The notes: a model not told the origin generated them from the sequence alone. A DNA stretch of 64,000 nt from Flavitalea sp966112615 (GCA_966112615.1 CBHWDO010000001.1:310001-374000); one strand, 5' to 3'. Shown: positions 42,510-51,993, counted from the stretch's first letter. Translations and numbers: made by a program.

Positions 42510-44585
42510 ATGAAAGCTTCGTACTTTCAAGGCAGAACTCCCAATCCAATCTTTATGCACTTCGATCGAAAGGAACTTTCAAACGAACAACTCAAGGCCT
42601 TTTACAAAAGCATTCTTCTTCCAAGAATGATCGAAGAGAAAATGCTATTACTTCTTCGCCAGGGAAAGATCAGCAAATGGTTCAGCGGGATCGGCCAGGA
42701 AGCCATCAGCGTAGGAGCCGCACTGGCACTGCAATCCAACGATTGGATTATGCCTTTACACCGCAACCTTGGAGTTTTTACCACACGCAATATGCCTCTT
42801 GACAAGCTTTTCATGCAGTGGCAGGGATCTTATGAGGGCTACAGCAAAGGAAGGGAAAGAAGTTTTCATTTCGGTTCTGCTGAACACCATATCTGTGGGA
42901 TGATCTCCCATCTTGGACCACAACTTGCACTGGCAGACGGAGCAGCACTTGCTTCAAAATTAGCCGGAGAAAAAAGAGTTGCTGTAGCATTCACGGGTGA
43001 AGGAGGAACCAGTGAAGGTGATTTTCATGAAGCACTGAACGTTGCTGCCGTTTGGGACCTCCCGGTGATCTTCATTATTGAAAACAATGGATATGCTTTA
43101 AGCACACCAACTCATGAACAATTCAGATCAGAAAACCTGGTTGATCGTGCCAGAGGATACGGCATGCAGGGAGTTAAGATCGATGGAAATAACCTGTTGT
43201 CGGTTTACGATACTATAAAAGGGGTCAGGGAATTTTGCCTGGAACACCAGAAACCTTTTCTTATTGAATGTTCAACCTTCCGCATGCGTGGACATGAAGA
43301 AGCAAGCGGAACAAAATACGTTCCTCCATATCTATTTGAGATCTGGGAAAAAAGGGATCCGGTAAAAAGATACCTCGACTGGTTATTAAAAGAAGAGATC
43401 ATCAGCCAGGATGAAGTGGCTTCGATCACTGAAGAGATCAAGGAATATATCGACCATTCCATTACCACGGGAATGGCTGCACCAGCTTTAAAGCCTGATA
43501 CAAATTCAGAGATCCGTGATGTTTTCAAACCATATACTCCAACTTCATTTTTAAAGTCTGCTCAACAGGAAAGAAGATTCAGGGGTAAACTGGTTGTCAG
43601 TGATGAACCATCAAAAGATCACCCCGAGAAGAGATTCATTGATGCCATCAGTGAAGCATTGGAAAATTCGCTCGATAAATTTCCTAACCTGCTACTGATG
43701 GGACAGGATATTGCAGAGTATGGAGGTGCTTTTAAGATAACGGAGGGATTTGTTCAGAAATATGGGAAGGACCGCATCAGGAATACACCTCTTTGCGAGA
43801 GTGCCATCATAGGAACCGCATTGGGATTAAGTTTGGAAGGATACAAATCTGTTGTTGAAATGCAGTTCGCTGATTTTGTAACATCCGGATTTAACCAGAT
43901 CGTCAATAATTTGGCAAAGATCCATTATCGGTGGGGACAAAATGCAGATGTTGTAGTAAGAATGCCAACCGGTGCAGGTGTTGGTGCAGGGCCCTTTCAT
44001 TCCCAAAGCAATGAAGCCTGGTTCACGCATACTCCCGGTCTGAAAGTTGTTTACCCATCGAATCCCCATGATGCCAAAGGATTATTAAATGCTGCAATTG
44101 CGGACCCGAATCCTGTCATGTTCTTTGAGCATAAAGCATTGTACAGATCGGTTGTAGGGCCTGTTCCCGATGAATATTATGAGATTGAGATCGGGAAAGC
44201 TAATGTGGTTCAGGAAGGAGATGATATTACGATCATCACCTATGGAGCCGGAGTTCACTGGGCAAAAGAAGCTGCACAGATCAATAAGGAGACTTCAATG
44301 TACATTCTTGATCTCCGTTCCTTATCTCCTCTGGATTATGAGGCGATAAAAACTTCAGTTATGCATACAGGTAAGGTGTTGATCCTTCATGAAGACACAT
44401 TGATCGGTGGAATTGGTGGAGAGATTGCTGCATGGATTTCAGAAAACTGTTTTAGTTACCTGGATGCGCCTGTATTGCGCTGCGGATCTCTTGATACCCC
44501 TGTGCCATTTAATATTGAACTGGAAAAAAATTTCCTGGCAAAAAGCAGACTTCAGCACATTATTGAGAAACTAACATGTTATTGA
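42510..44585 (+). CDS. Fused E1 alpha-beta subunit of a 2-oxoacid dehydrogenase
   Basis: The 691-aa protein joins both E1 subunits of a thiamine-diphosphate-dependent dehydrogenase, probably the branched-chain 2-oxoacid enzyme. The alpha half (to about residue 345) has FSGIGQEAISVG and the thiamine-binding GEGGTSEGDFHEALN. The beta half starts near PEKRFIDAISEAL and includes MGQDIAEYGGAF, EMQFADF and a transketolase C-terminal domain with SLSPLDYEAI. I start it at the ATG at 42510; a TTG 9 bp upstream is in frame. No E2 or E3 gene is adjacent. Confidence 0.92.
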   Translation: MKASYFQGRTPNPIFMHFDRKELSNEQLKAFYKSILLPRMIEEKMLLLLRQGKISKWFSGIGQEAISVGAALALQSNDWIMPLHRNLGVFTTRNMPLDKLFMQWQGSYEGYSKGRERSFHFGSAEHHICGMISHLGPQLALADGAALASKLAGEKRVAVAFTGEGGTSEGDFHEALNVAAVWDLPVIFIIENNGYALSTPTHEQFRSENLVDRARGYGMQGVKIDGNNLLSVYDTIKGVREFCLEHQKPFLIECSTFRMRGHEEASGTKYVPPYLFEIWEKRDPVKRYLDWLLKEEIISQDEVASITEEIKEYIDHSITTGMAAPALKPDTNSEIRDVFKPYTPTSFLKSAQQERRFRGKLVVSDEPSKDHPEKRFIDAISEALENSLDKFPNLLLMGQDIAEYGGAFKITEGFVQKYGKDRIRNTPLCESAIIGTALGLSLEGYKSVVEMQFADFVTSGFNQIVNNLAKIHYRWGQNADVVVRMPTGAGVGAGPFHSQSNEAWFTHTPGLKVVYPSNPHDAKGLLNAAIADPNPVMFFEHKALYRSVVGPVPDEYYEIEIGKANVVQEGDDITIITYGAGVHWAKEAAQINKETSMYILDLRSLSPLDYEAIKTSVMHTGKVLILHEDTLIGGIGGEIAAWISENCFSYLDAPVLRCGSLDTPVPFNIELEKNFLAKSRLQHIIEKLTCY

Positions 44586-44697
44586 AATATTAAATAGATA
44601 GGGTTACAATCCTAAAGGCGAGGTATTAACGTATATTGGGAACAATATTCCAAAAAATAATCCGTTTACTTTTACACCTTTAATTAACACCTTCGCT

Positions 44698-44868
44698 ATG
44701 GAAAGAAACTTAATGCAGTTGGATACTGAGAGAACCCGGATCATGAAAGACATGTACAGGCCTTCTTCCAACCTGATCAAATTTTTTAAAAGCATCCTTA
44801 CTATTGTAGTTCAGGGTGATTCGCCTATCAATAAAACTCCTGTTATCAGGAAGGGAGTGAAGTACTAA
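44698..44868 (+). CDS. Small basic protein, 56 aa, unknown function
   Basis: An ATG at 44698 opens a 56-codon frame ending at 44868, followed by a terminator 59 bp later. The protein starts MERNLMQLDTERTRIMKD, a charged helix. A hydrophobic core, LIKFFKSILTIVVQG, follows, then a Pro/Lys-rich end with NKTPVIRKGVKY. The pattern suggests an amphipathic or membrane-touching peptide. I do not know a family. It has its own gap of 112 bp from the dehydrogenase gene, so it is probably a separate transcript. Confidence 0.55.
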   Translation: MERNLMQLDTERTRIMKDMYRPSSNLIKFFKSILTIVVQGDSPINKTPVIRKGVKY

Positions 44869-44927
44869 CCTTTCACGATGAAATAATATTTGCACTTACC
44901 TCAGAAACCACAATTAGTATGTGCTTG

Positions 44928-44952
44928 ACCCTTCGCTTGCGAGGGGTTTTTT
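44928..44952 (+). terminator. Terminator after the 56-aa gene
   Basis: ACCCTTCGC pairs with GCGAGGGGT (one wobble) around a TT loop, followed by TTTTTT. Confidence 0.85.
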
Positions 44953-44954
44953 AT

Positions 44955-45105
44955 GGGCTGACAAACTGCGAAGCAGTTTGGCTGAACATACAATGCTGAA
45001 CAAACAACGAAGTTGTTTGGGCTGAATTGAAATTCCGTTCAGCCCAAAAGCCTGCGGCATTTGTTCAGCCCGGTGCGTTCAGCCCACCCTTCGGGTGGTC
45101 AGCCC
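44955..45105. repeat. Mirrored array of GCTGAA motifs with small hairpins
   Basis: Four forward GCTGA(A) copies (near 44958, 44981, 44995 and 45021) are followed by four reverse (TT)CAGC copies (near 45039, 45064, 45079 and 45099), so the block is mirrored as a whole. Between them are perfect little stems: CAAACTGC-GAA-GCAGTTTG, CAAACAAC-GAA-GTTGTTTG and CCACCC-TTC-GGGTGG. It ends 1 bp before the stop of the leftward SNF2 gene. The motif is the GGGCTGAACG of 11340, 15583 and 63872. Confidence 0.75.
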
Positions 45106-45106
45106 G

Positions 45107-48100
45107 CTAAGAGAACAAATACTCCACATCCTCTCTCGACAAGCTCTTCACAAATCCATCATCATCAGTTATCAGATCTTTGGCGAGGGAACGCTTACGT
45201 TCCTGGAGTTGAAGGATCTTATCTTCAATAGTATCCTTACAGATCATGCGGTAAGCCATGATATTTTTTGTTTGACCAATACGGTGCGTACGGTCGATGG
45301 CCTGCTGCTCAACAGCCGGATTCCACCATGGGTCAACGATATAAACATAATCTGCAGCAGTGAGGTTAAGACCCACACCACCTGCTTTCAGGGAGATCAG
45401 GAATACCCGGCAATTATCATCATGCTGGAAACGCTGGATGGCTTTTTCACGGTCAACCGCTGAAGTACTTCCATCAAAATATTCAAAATCAACTTCAAGC
45501 TCTTTCAGTTTTTGCTTGATCAATCCAAGCATTCCAAGGAACTGTGAGAACACAAGGGCCTTATGGTTACTGATATTTTCAGTGATCTCCCTTCCAAGTT
45601 CTTCAAGCTTTATCGAGACATTTGGAAACTTTTCCTGCTCATTCATGATAGCAGGCGAATCACAGATCTGTCGCAATTTCATCAGGCCCTGAAGGATTGT
45701 AAGCTGTGAATTCGCAATCCCATTCGATTCAATGGTACCAAGGATCTTATCACGAAAATCATTTCTGTAAGCATCATAAATATTACGCTGCTCCTCTTCC
45801 ATCTCGCAGAACAGAATAGTTTCGATCTTCTCAGGAAGATCTTTTGCCACCTGCTCCTTGGTTCGTCTCAAAATAAATGGATAGAGAAGTTTGCGCAGGT
45901 GATCCTTCCTGTCGGCCTCACCAAACTTATCAATTGGAATAGAGAATTCCTGCCTGAAGAATTCCATACTGCCCAGCATACCAGGATTAAGGAAATTCAT
46001 CTGGGCAAAAATATCGAAGGTATTATTCTGCAATGGCGTACCACTCAAACACAAACGGTTCTTCGCATTCAACAGGCTGGCTGCTTTTGTAACCTTACTC
46101 GCCGGATTTTTAATAGCCTGGGATTCATCCAATACAACATAATCGAATGCCAGTTCTACAAACATTTTGATATCACTTCTCAGTGTTCCGTAAGTGGTGA
46201 TGATCACATCAGTATCGCGGAAGAAATTCTTGTCCCTGGTTCTTTCACCTCCATGATGAATATGATAGGTCAATGAAGGAGTAAATTTCTTGATCTCATT
46301 TTCCCAGTTGAACATCAGTGTGGTTGGACACACTACAAGGGCCTTCAGCTTTCCGTAGTGATGCCGGTAATAATGCATGAAAGACAGGGCCTGCAAGGTT
46401 TTACCAAGACCCATATCATCTGCCAGTATTCCACCCCAGCCAATTTCATGGAGATAGTTCAGCCAGTGAAATCCATGAGCCTGGTATGGTCGCAATGTAT
46501 TTTCAAGATGCTCCGGTACCGGAATCTCCTTGATCTGTTTGAACTCGCGAAGTGAATCATATTTCTCCTCCAGTCGTACCACAAGTTCTTCCTCGCTCCT
46601 GTTCTCATACAACTCATCGATCACACTCATGTGGTATTTGGAAAGACGAAGATCATTCGACTTGCCTTCACCCACCCTGAACAATAAAGAGTATTTCTTG
46701 ATCCATTCTTCAGGAAGAATACCAAGTGTCCCATCGCTCAGGTGTACAAACTGCTGGCGGTTAGCCAGTGCCTTCTTTACATCTGCAACAGTAACTTTTT
46801 GATCTCCGAATTCAATATCAACCCTTGCATCAAACCAATCTGTATTGCTGCTGATATGAATTCTTGTTTGAGGCTTTGATGTATTGAACCTGAAATTCTT
46901 CAGTGCTTCAAAACCATAGGTAGGGATCTTCATATCCCTCATGGCATCAACGAATAAGAAGAACCAGTTGTTCTTCAAAACATCGGTGCCCTTCAAGGCA
47001 AGCTGGGAGCCGTTTTCAGCAAGTATAAAGTTGGAGTGAAGCTGTTTCAGCTTCTCAATAAATTCATTTTCTTTTTCGCGATTGCGATGAACCACCAGCA
47101 CTTTATCTTCAACAGGAACTATCAATTCATCTTTTCCACCTGGCTTGGTTTCAAATCCCTTGTAAGAAAAGATCGGCTGAAACACAAGATAGTCGCCCTT
47201 TTCCTGCAGTACCAATCTCTTATCCGGTTCGCCATCCTTCACTTCACTGATGAGTGAACGATCAAAATCAACGTGATACTCCTTGGTAAGCGGCAGAACA
47301 AATTTCTTTAATTGCTCAGGCCAGTCTTCAAAAGTGAATTCAATCTTTCCCTTGGTAACAAACTTTTCAACCAGGTTAACATCATCAGTTGTTTCCCAGG
47401 TAAAGAGGTTATCATCATGAACAAAAATCAGACTACTGGTGATCTTATTATCGGTGATCTCGACAGGTGCACCATTCAGTAAAGTCCAGCACTGAATCTC
47501 ATATCCTTCTGCAGTCATCTCAATTTTAAAGAATGGCTTGATGCCTTCAGGAACTATTCCAAGTGGTTCAAGTTTATCTGTTTTGAAAGGCTGTCGCGGA
47601 GCAAGTTGAAATACAAAAGGACTTACAGCAACTTCCTGGAAGATCTTGCGCAATTTTGGATGAAGGTATTCAACCATCAATGCCTTGGTTTCTTCGGGAA
47701 GATCATCTTCTTCATGGTGTACAATATTTTCCCAGATACCACTGAACGGAGAATTCCTGTTCAGGTATTTGGTGATCTCGGATTCCTGCATTTTCCGAAG
47801 AAGCGGCAAAAGGTTCTTATCTGCCTCTTTAAATTCTTCTATATTAACAAATTTCGACAGGTCGAGTTTCTCCACTTTTCCAACATAACCTGTAGCATCA
47901 TCATTTACATCACCACCCACTGCTTCAACAGAAAAGCCGGGGAAGGATTCATGATTCCAGTTAAAAACAACCCCGAGTTTTTTCGATGCAGTATCCACCG
48001 GAACCGGTGTTTCTACAGTATTGGCAGTAGCTGCAACCGGCTCAGGAACTGGTGCCGGCTTGGCTTTCAGGTTATCAGGGGTAACAATTCTTTTTATAGA

Positions 48101-48874
48101 TGGATCCAGCACCCTTAAAAAAGGTTTGCCGTCTTTATAACTGAATTCAAATTTGCCTTTCAAATCATCGTTCAGTGAATATCCATATGCTTCAAGTAAT
48201 TTATTTTTTTCCTTATCCCAGTTGCGGATAGTATCAAAGTAGAATGGACCACCGGTATTATACAATTGAAGGAAAACAATAACCTTGGCAAGACTTAACG
48301 GATGAAGCGGATCATCATAATCACTGCTGGTATCAAAGTTCCGCTCTTCATTTTTGCTGAGAACCACATTGTACACAGTTCCTTCGATGGTTAATTCAGC
48401 TTTTACAGTTTCATCTTTTGCGTGAAGGATCTTGGCTTTTTGATCGCGAAGATATTTTTCTGCTTCCTGGAAGATCTCGTTGGAAGACAATAAACGAAGA
48501 GATTTCAGGTCGATGGTCTTCATCTTGACCACAGTATGGCGCTGGTCATACTCTACTTTTTCAGCTTTGAGCATATTTTTGTCGAGCATCTCCTGCAACT
48601 GGATCAATGCTGCGGCTTCATGCCTGCAGATATCGCCCAGGTTGTAAGGGCAGGCGCATCTTACCGACAATGCCTTGGGATCCTTGAATTTGGAAATGTT
48701 TACCTTATAGTAGGTGGAATAACTATCATCCTTAACCCTGAAGGTAACGGAATCAAGAAGTTCATCGTAATCTGTAAGTTCAACATAATCAATGGCATGA
48801 ATCTTTTTTCCTCTGCGGATCACTTCATCGGTACCATTAGTGTATACATACTTTATCAAATGAGGTAAGGCCAT
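45107..48874 (-). CDS. SWIM zinc finger and SNF2/Rad54-type helicase
   Basis: The 1255-aa protein has an N-terminal SWIM finger (CACPYNLGDICRHEA) and a long middle section of unclear fold. The SNF2 ATPase follows, with Walker A DDMGLGKTLQ, the DESQ box (YVVLDESQAIKN), SGTPLQNN, and motif VI RTHRIGQTKN. Such ATPases translocate on double-stranded DNA and remodel proteins on it, for example stalled RNA polymerase. I choose the ATG at 48874; an open frame reaches 48943 but no conserved residues are lost. The exact -7 box at 48941 implies transcription starts near 48934. Confidence 0.92.
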   Translation of the reverse strand: MALPHLIKYVYTNGTDEVIRRGKKIHAIDYVELTDYDELLDSVTFRVKDDSYSTYYKVNISKFKDPKALSVRCACPYNLGDICRHEAAALIQLQEMLDKNMLKAEKVEYDQRHTVVKMKTIDLKSLRLLSSNEIFQEAEKYLRDQKAKILHAKDETVKAELTIEGTVYNVVLSKNEERNFDTSSDYDDPLHPLSLAKVIVFLQLYNTGGPFYFDTIRNWDKEKNKLLEAYGYSLNDDLKGKFEFSYKDGKPFLRVLDPSIKRIVTPDNLKAKPAPVPEPVAATANTVETPVPVDTASKKLGVVFNWNHESFPGFSVEAVGGDVNDDATGYVGKVEKLDLSKFVNIEEFKEADKNLLPLLRKMQESEITKYLNRNSPFSGIWENIVHHEEDDLPEETKALMVEYLHPKLRKIFQEVAVSPFVFQLAPRQPFKTDKLEPLGIVPEGIKPFFKIEMTAEGYEIQCWTLLNGAPVEITDNKITSSLIFVHDDNLFTWETTDDVNLVEKFVTKGKIEFTFEDWPEQLKKFVLPLTKEYHVDFDRSLISEVKDGEPDKRLVLQEKGDYLVFQPIFSYKGFETKPGGKDELIVPVEDKVLVVHRNREKENEFIEKLKQLHSNFILAENGSQLALKGTDVLKNNWFFLFVDAMRDMKIPTYGFEALKNFRFNTSKPQTRIHISSNTDWFDARVDIEFGDQKVTVADVKKALANRQQFVHLSDGTLGILPEEWIKKYSLLFRVGEGKSNDLRLSKYHMSVIDELYENRSEEELVVRLEEKYDSLREFKQIKEIPVPEHLENTLRPYQAHGFHWLNYLHEIGWGGILADDMGLGKTLQALSFMHYYRHHYGKLKALVVCPTTLMFNWENEIKKFTPSLTYHIHHGGERTRDKNFFRDTDVIITTYGTLRSDIKMFVELAFDYVVLDESQAIKNPASKVTKAASLLNAKNRLCLSGTPLQNNTFDIFAQMNFLNPGMLGSMEFFRQEFSIPIDKFGEADRKDHLRKLLYPFILRRTKEQVAKDLPEKIETILFCEMEEEQRNIYDAYRNDFRDKILGTIESNGIANSQLTILQGLMKLRQICDSPAIMNEQEKFPNVSIKLEELGREITENISNHKALVFSQFLGMLGLIKQKLKELEVDFEYFDGSTSAVDREKAIQRFQHDDNCRVFLISLKAGGVGLNLTAADYVYIVDPWWNPAVEQQAIDRTHRIGQTKNIMAYRMICKDTIEDKILQLQERKRSLAKDLITDDDGFVKSLSREDVEYLFS

Positions 48875-48940
48875 AGTTAATATCTCCGGGCTTGGTTTTA
48901 ACCTACCTTTTCGGTTCGTTGTTCTGAAAAGGGCAATCTG

Positions 48941-48948
48941 CAAAAGTA
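48941..48948 (-). promoter_or_regulatory. -7 box of the SNF2 helicase gene
   Basis: TACTTTTG on the reverse strand is an exact TAnnTTTG. It lies inside the longer open frame, which supports the start at 48874 and a leader of about 60 nt. No good -33 match was seen. Confidence 0.4.
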
Positions 48949-49011
48949 AAGGAAAAAAGATGAGCTAACCTATTGGAAACATCAAGAATTAACAATCAGT
49001 ATCTTAGGACC

Positions 49012-50019
49012 ATGAGAACCATTTGCCTTCTGATTTGCCTTTTCCTGGCTAAACCTAAAGTCAATGCACAAACGAAAAACCCCGCTTCCATCGGTATTAT
49101 GGGTGATCCGGCCGATGTATCCACCAAAACCAGTGGTGGTGTGGTGCTGATTGGAGGTGGTGGTGAAGTCCACGGGGCATTCAAATGGATGATTGACAGG
49201 TCGGGAGGCGGAGATGTGGTGATCCTAAGAGCAACAGGTGACTACCTGTACCACAAAACAATCGACAGTTTAGGAAAAGTAAATTCCATTGAAACCCTTC
49301 GCATAGGATCCCATGAACTGGCAAATGATCCGCAGGTGGCTGAAACAATCAGGAATGCTGAAATGCTGTTCATTACCGGCGGTGACCAGTCGAACTACAT
49401 GAAATACTGGAGAGATACCAAAACCGAAGAAGCCATCAATTACCTGTTGAATGTGAAAAAAGTTCCTGTTGGAGGAACTTCTGCAGGATGCGCGATCCTT
49501 ACAGGGATGTATTACAGTGGAGAGAATAAAAGTGCTACATCAGAAGTACTTCAAAACCCATATGACTCATCAGTGACCATTTACAATAACGATTTCCTCC
49601 AGCCATTATATCTTTCCAATGTGATCAGCGACCAGCATTATTCTGAAAGAAAAAGGCTGGGACGACATGTTACCTTTCTTGCGAGGATCACTAAAGAATG
49701 GAACCGCTATCCAAGAGGAATTGCACCTGATGAAAGAACTGCAGTTTGCATTGATGAAAAAGGAAAAGCTATCGTAATTGGTGAAGGTTCAGCATACTTC
49801 ATTCAAACCATCAAAGGTATTCAGCCTTCGCAATGCGAGCCTGGAAAACCATTGATCTGGGGTAATCCAGGCAAAGCACTTAAAGTATATGTGATCAAAG
49901 GCGACGCAGATGGAAATGGATCTTTTGATGTTAAAAAATTCAACCTGAGAAAGGCATCCGGTGGTGAAACTTACTGGTGGTCTGTCAATAATGGTGAACT
50001 GGTGATTGATCCATCCTGA
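49012..50019 (+). CDS. Exported cyanophycinase-like peptidase (family S51)
   Basis: The 335-aa protein starts with a signal peptide (KPKVNAQT). The core carries the S51 nucleophile in PVGGTSAGCAIL near residue 155, preceded by VVLIGGGGEV and FITGGDQSNYM. Cyanophycinases cut the Asp-Arg storage polymer; other S51 members are dipeptidases, so the substrate is uncertain. I use the ATG at 49012 because the upstream open frame puts a charged segment ahead of the signal peptide. TATCTTAG, one base from a -7 box, is 5 bp before it. The stop abuts that of the convergent dioxygenase gene. Confidence 0.82.
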   Translation: MRTICLLICLFLAKPKVNAQTKNPASIGIMGDPADVSTKTSGGVVLIGGGGEVHGAFKWMIDRSGGGDVVILRATGDYLYHKTIDSLGKVNSIETLRIGSHELANDPQVAETIRNAEMLFITGGDQSNYMKYWRDTKTEEAINYLLNVKKVPVGGTSAGCAILTGMYYSGENKSATSEVLQNPYDSSVTIYNNDFLQPLYLSNVISDQHYSERKRLGRHVTFLARITKEWNRYPRGIAPDERTAVCIDEKGKAIVIGEGSAYFIQTIKGIQPSQCEPGKPLIWGNPGKALKVYVIKGDADGNGSFDVKKFNLRKASGGETYWWSVNNGELVIDPS

Positions 50020-50859
50020 TCAGACCCAGGCAACAGAAGTCATGGTAAGTGAACCAGCTACTGCTTTATCATTAAAAATGAAAGGATCGGCATTTTTACC
50101 TGCTGCGCCTGCTGCATACAGTAAAGGATAATAATGATCGGGTGTTGGAATCGCCAGGTGTGATGCACTGTGCAGGTCGCGGAAGTTGATCAGCGATTGA
50201 TGGTCTGCAGCATTGATCTTCTTTTTAAAAACGTCATTCATCTCTAGTGCCCAGTCGAAGCCGAATTCAGCATTGAAATCATTCATGTTCTGAATGCTTA
50301 GCATGCGCAGGTTATGCACCATATTTCCGCTCCCAATTATAAGGATACCTTTTTTTCTCAGCTCATATAGCTCTGAGGCAAGGTTATAATGGTATTGAGG
50401 CGACTGGTGATAGTCTATACTTAATTGCAGTACCGGGATATTTGCTTTCGGAAACATTTGTTTTACAACCGACCATGCACCATGATCCAGCCCCCAGTCA
50501 TGATCAGCATGAACAGTAGTCTGTTTGATCAGCTCAATCGTTTGAATAGCAATTTCCGGATCACCGGGCGCAGGATACTGAACATCAAATAATGCCTGTG
50601 GAAAGCCTCCGAAATCGTGAATGGTTTTGGGTTTTTCCATCGCTGTGATATGTGTTCCCCTGGTAAGCCAGTGTGCAGACACTACCAGTACTGCCGCAGG
50701 TTCAGGAATTTCTCTTGCAATACGTTCCCATCCTTCCGCAAATTCATTCTGTTCAATTGCATTCATTGGTGATCCGTGCCCGATAAACAGAACCGGCATT
50801 AAATGATCACGCTGTTTTAGTGATGCAGAGAAATTCTTAAAATCTGTAATTGTATTCAT
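50020..50859 (-). CDS. ygiD: YgiD/LigB-type extradiol dioxygenase
   Basis: The 279-aa protein belongs to the LigB class III extradiol family, in which the enterobacterial YgiD makes 4,5-seco-DOPA. Metal-ligand and active-site histidines are visible in FIGHGSPMNAIEQN, SAHWLTRGTHI and GLDHGAWSVVKQM. Its natural substrate here is unknown. A stem-loop of terminator type ends 3 bp before its ATG, and it follows the YceI gene by 36 bp in the same direction. The symbol reflects similarity only. Confidence 0.85.
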   Translation of the reverse strand: MNTITDFKNFSASLKQRDHLMPVLFIGHGSPMNAIEQNEFAEGWERIAREIPEPAAVLVVSAHWLTRGTHITAMEKPKTIHDFGGFPQALFDVQYPAPGDPEIAIQTIELIKQTTVHADHDWGLDHGAWSVVKQMFPKANIPVLQLSIDYHQSPQYHYNLASELYELRKKGILIIGSGNMVHNLRMLSIQNMNDFNAEFGFDWALEMNDVFKKKINAADHQSLINFRDLHSASHLAIPTPDHYYPLLYAAGAAGKNADPFIFNDKAVAGSLTMTSVAWV

Positions 50860-50862
50860 AAT

Positions 50863-50887
50863 AAAAAGCCCCGCTTACGCAGGGCTC
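50863..50887 (-). terminator. Terminator-like hairpin between yceI and ygiD
   Basis: On the reverse strand AGCCCTGC pairs with GCGGGGCT (one mismatch) around GTAA, followed by TTTTTATT and then the ygiD ATG. It should end the yceI transcript, leaving ygiD with no leader of its own. Confidence 0.75.
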
Positions 50888-50895
50888 CTCTCTTG

Positions 50896-51483
50896 TTAGG
50901 ATTTTGCTTGCGCAAATTCAAGTTTCAAATCGATATCAACATCTTTACCTACAGTAGCTCCTCCAGCTTCAGTAAGTGTATTCCATTTCAAACCATAATC
51001 AAAACGGTTGATGGTGGTCTTAGCTTTAAATCCAGACTTAATATTACCCCATGGATCTTTGGTAGTTCCACCATAAGTAACATCAAATGTTACAGGCTTG
51101 CTTACATTGCGAATGGTCAGGTTTCCTTTCAGCTCATATCGATTTCCTGAAAGCTTTTTAAAAGAAGTACTCTTAAAAGTCATTTGAGGATATTGCTCAG
51201 CATTGAAGAAATCATCTGACTTCAGGTGCTTGTCACGTCCATCATTATCGGTATACACACTGTTCACATCAACACTGAATTCAACTGAAGCATCAGTAAA
51301 ATCAGGCTTTGCAGCAGTAACTGATCCATTGAATTTTTTGAAAGATCCTTCCACTTCTGAGATCACGAGGTGAGAAACAGTGAATCTAACGTTTGAGTGA
51401 ACAGGATCTACACTCCATTTGGTTTGGGCAGAAGCAGCAGCTCCGAGGCTAATTAATGCAGCAAAAATGATGCTCTTTTTCAT
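50896..51483 (-). CDS. YceI-family periplasmic protein
   Basis: The 195-aa protein has a signal peptide (GAAASAQT) and the YceI lipocalin-like fold. WSVDPVHSNVRFTVSHLVIS lies at the start of the mature part, then DVNSVYTDNDGRDKHLKSDD and FDYGLKWN near the end. Members bind polyisoprenoid or similar lipids and are linked to stress or acid tolerance. It starts 12 bp after the Rossmann-protein gene and ends at the terminator at 50863-50887. Confidence 0.92.
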   Translation of the reverse strand: MKKSIIFAALISLGAAASAQTKWSVDPVHSNVRFTVSHLVISEVEGSFKKFNGSVTAAKPDFTDASVEFSVDVNSVYTDNDGRDKHLKSDDFFNAEQYPQMTFKSTSFKKLSGNRYELKGNLTIRNVSKPVTFDVTYGGTTKDPWGNIKSGFKAKTTINRFDYGLKWNTLTEAGGATVGKDVDIDLKLEFAQAKS

Positions 51484-51495
51484 GATTGTCTTTGT

Positions 51496-51906
51496 TTAAA
51501 TTTGATCGTTTATGAATGATTCTTTATCCGCATTTTCTTCTGAAGGAAATCTGTGCAGATCAATGTTTACCAGTTTTGAATATGGAAACAGATCCCTGAG
51601 TTTCTCTTCATTTAATTTTCCATGAAAGCCGAGTTGTTTTTGAGTAGCAACATCTTTAATCTGTTCGCTTACCTCCTCTAATTCTTTTTCATCTATCAAC
51701 AACAAAATCGCATCGGCTTCCCAGCAGGCGTCACGTGAACATTCGAGTACTTCAATGTTGGCTGAAGGGTCAATTTGCTTTACAGGTTCTAAAAGGTTTG
51801 CATTTGAACAGTTATTAAACAAAAGGAGGGCGTTGCCTTCCCTTGTAAGTTCTGCCAGTAAACCTGTGTGTGCAGAATTGGCTCCTATGACTGCGATTGT
51901 TTTCAT
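51496..51906 (-). CDS. Small Rossmann-fold protein of unknown function
   Basis: The 136-aa product begins MKTIAVIGANSAHTGLLAEL, a beta-strand and glycine loop as in NAD(P)-binding folds. The second strand NALLLFNN, an acidic helix and a C-terminal strand (KLVNIDLHRF) follow. It is too short for a complete dehydrogenase, and I do not recognise a family. The ATG at 51906 is better than a TTG 18 bp upstream. It lies 12 bp ahead of yceI, so the two are probably one transcript; the Crp/Fnr regulator gene 88 bp upstream reads the same way. Confidence 0.65.
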   Translation of the reverse strand: MKTIAVIGANSAHTGLLAELTREGNALLLFNNCSNANLLEPVKQIDPSANIEVLECSRDACWEADAILLLIDEKELEEVSEQIKDVATQKQLGFHGKLNEEKLRDLFPYSKLVNIDLHRFPSEENADKESFINDQI

Positions 51907-51993
51907 GATCGTTTGCAGGGACAAAATTAGCCTGCCTTACCACTATGCTCCATTGAGGTGGGATAAGAAAAAGCATTGACAAAAATCAACGAT

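Noticed and set aside
44955..45105. CRISPR array
   Set aside because: The repeated unit is only 6-8 bp, half the copies are inverted, spacers are not uniform and no cas genes are near.
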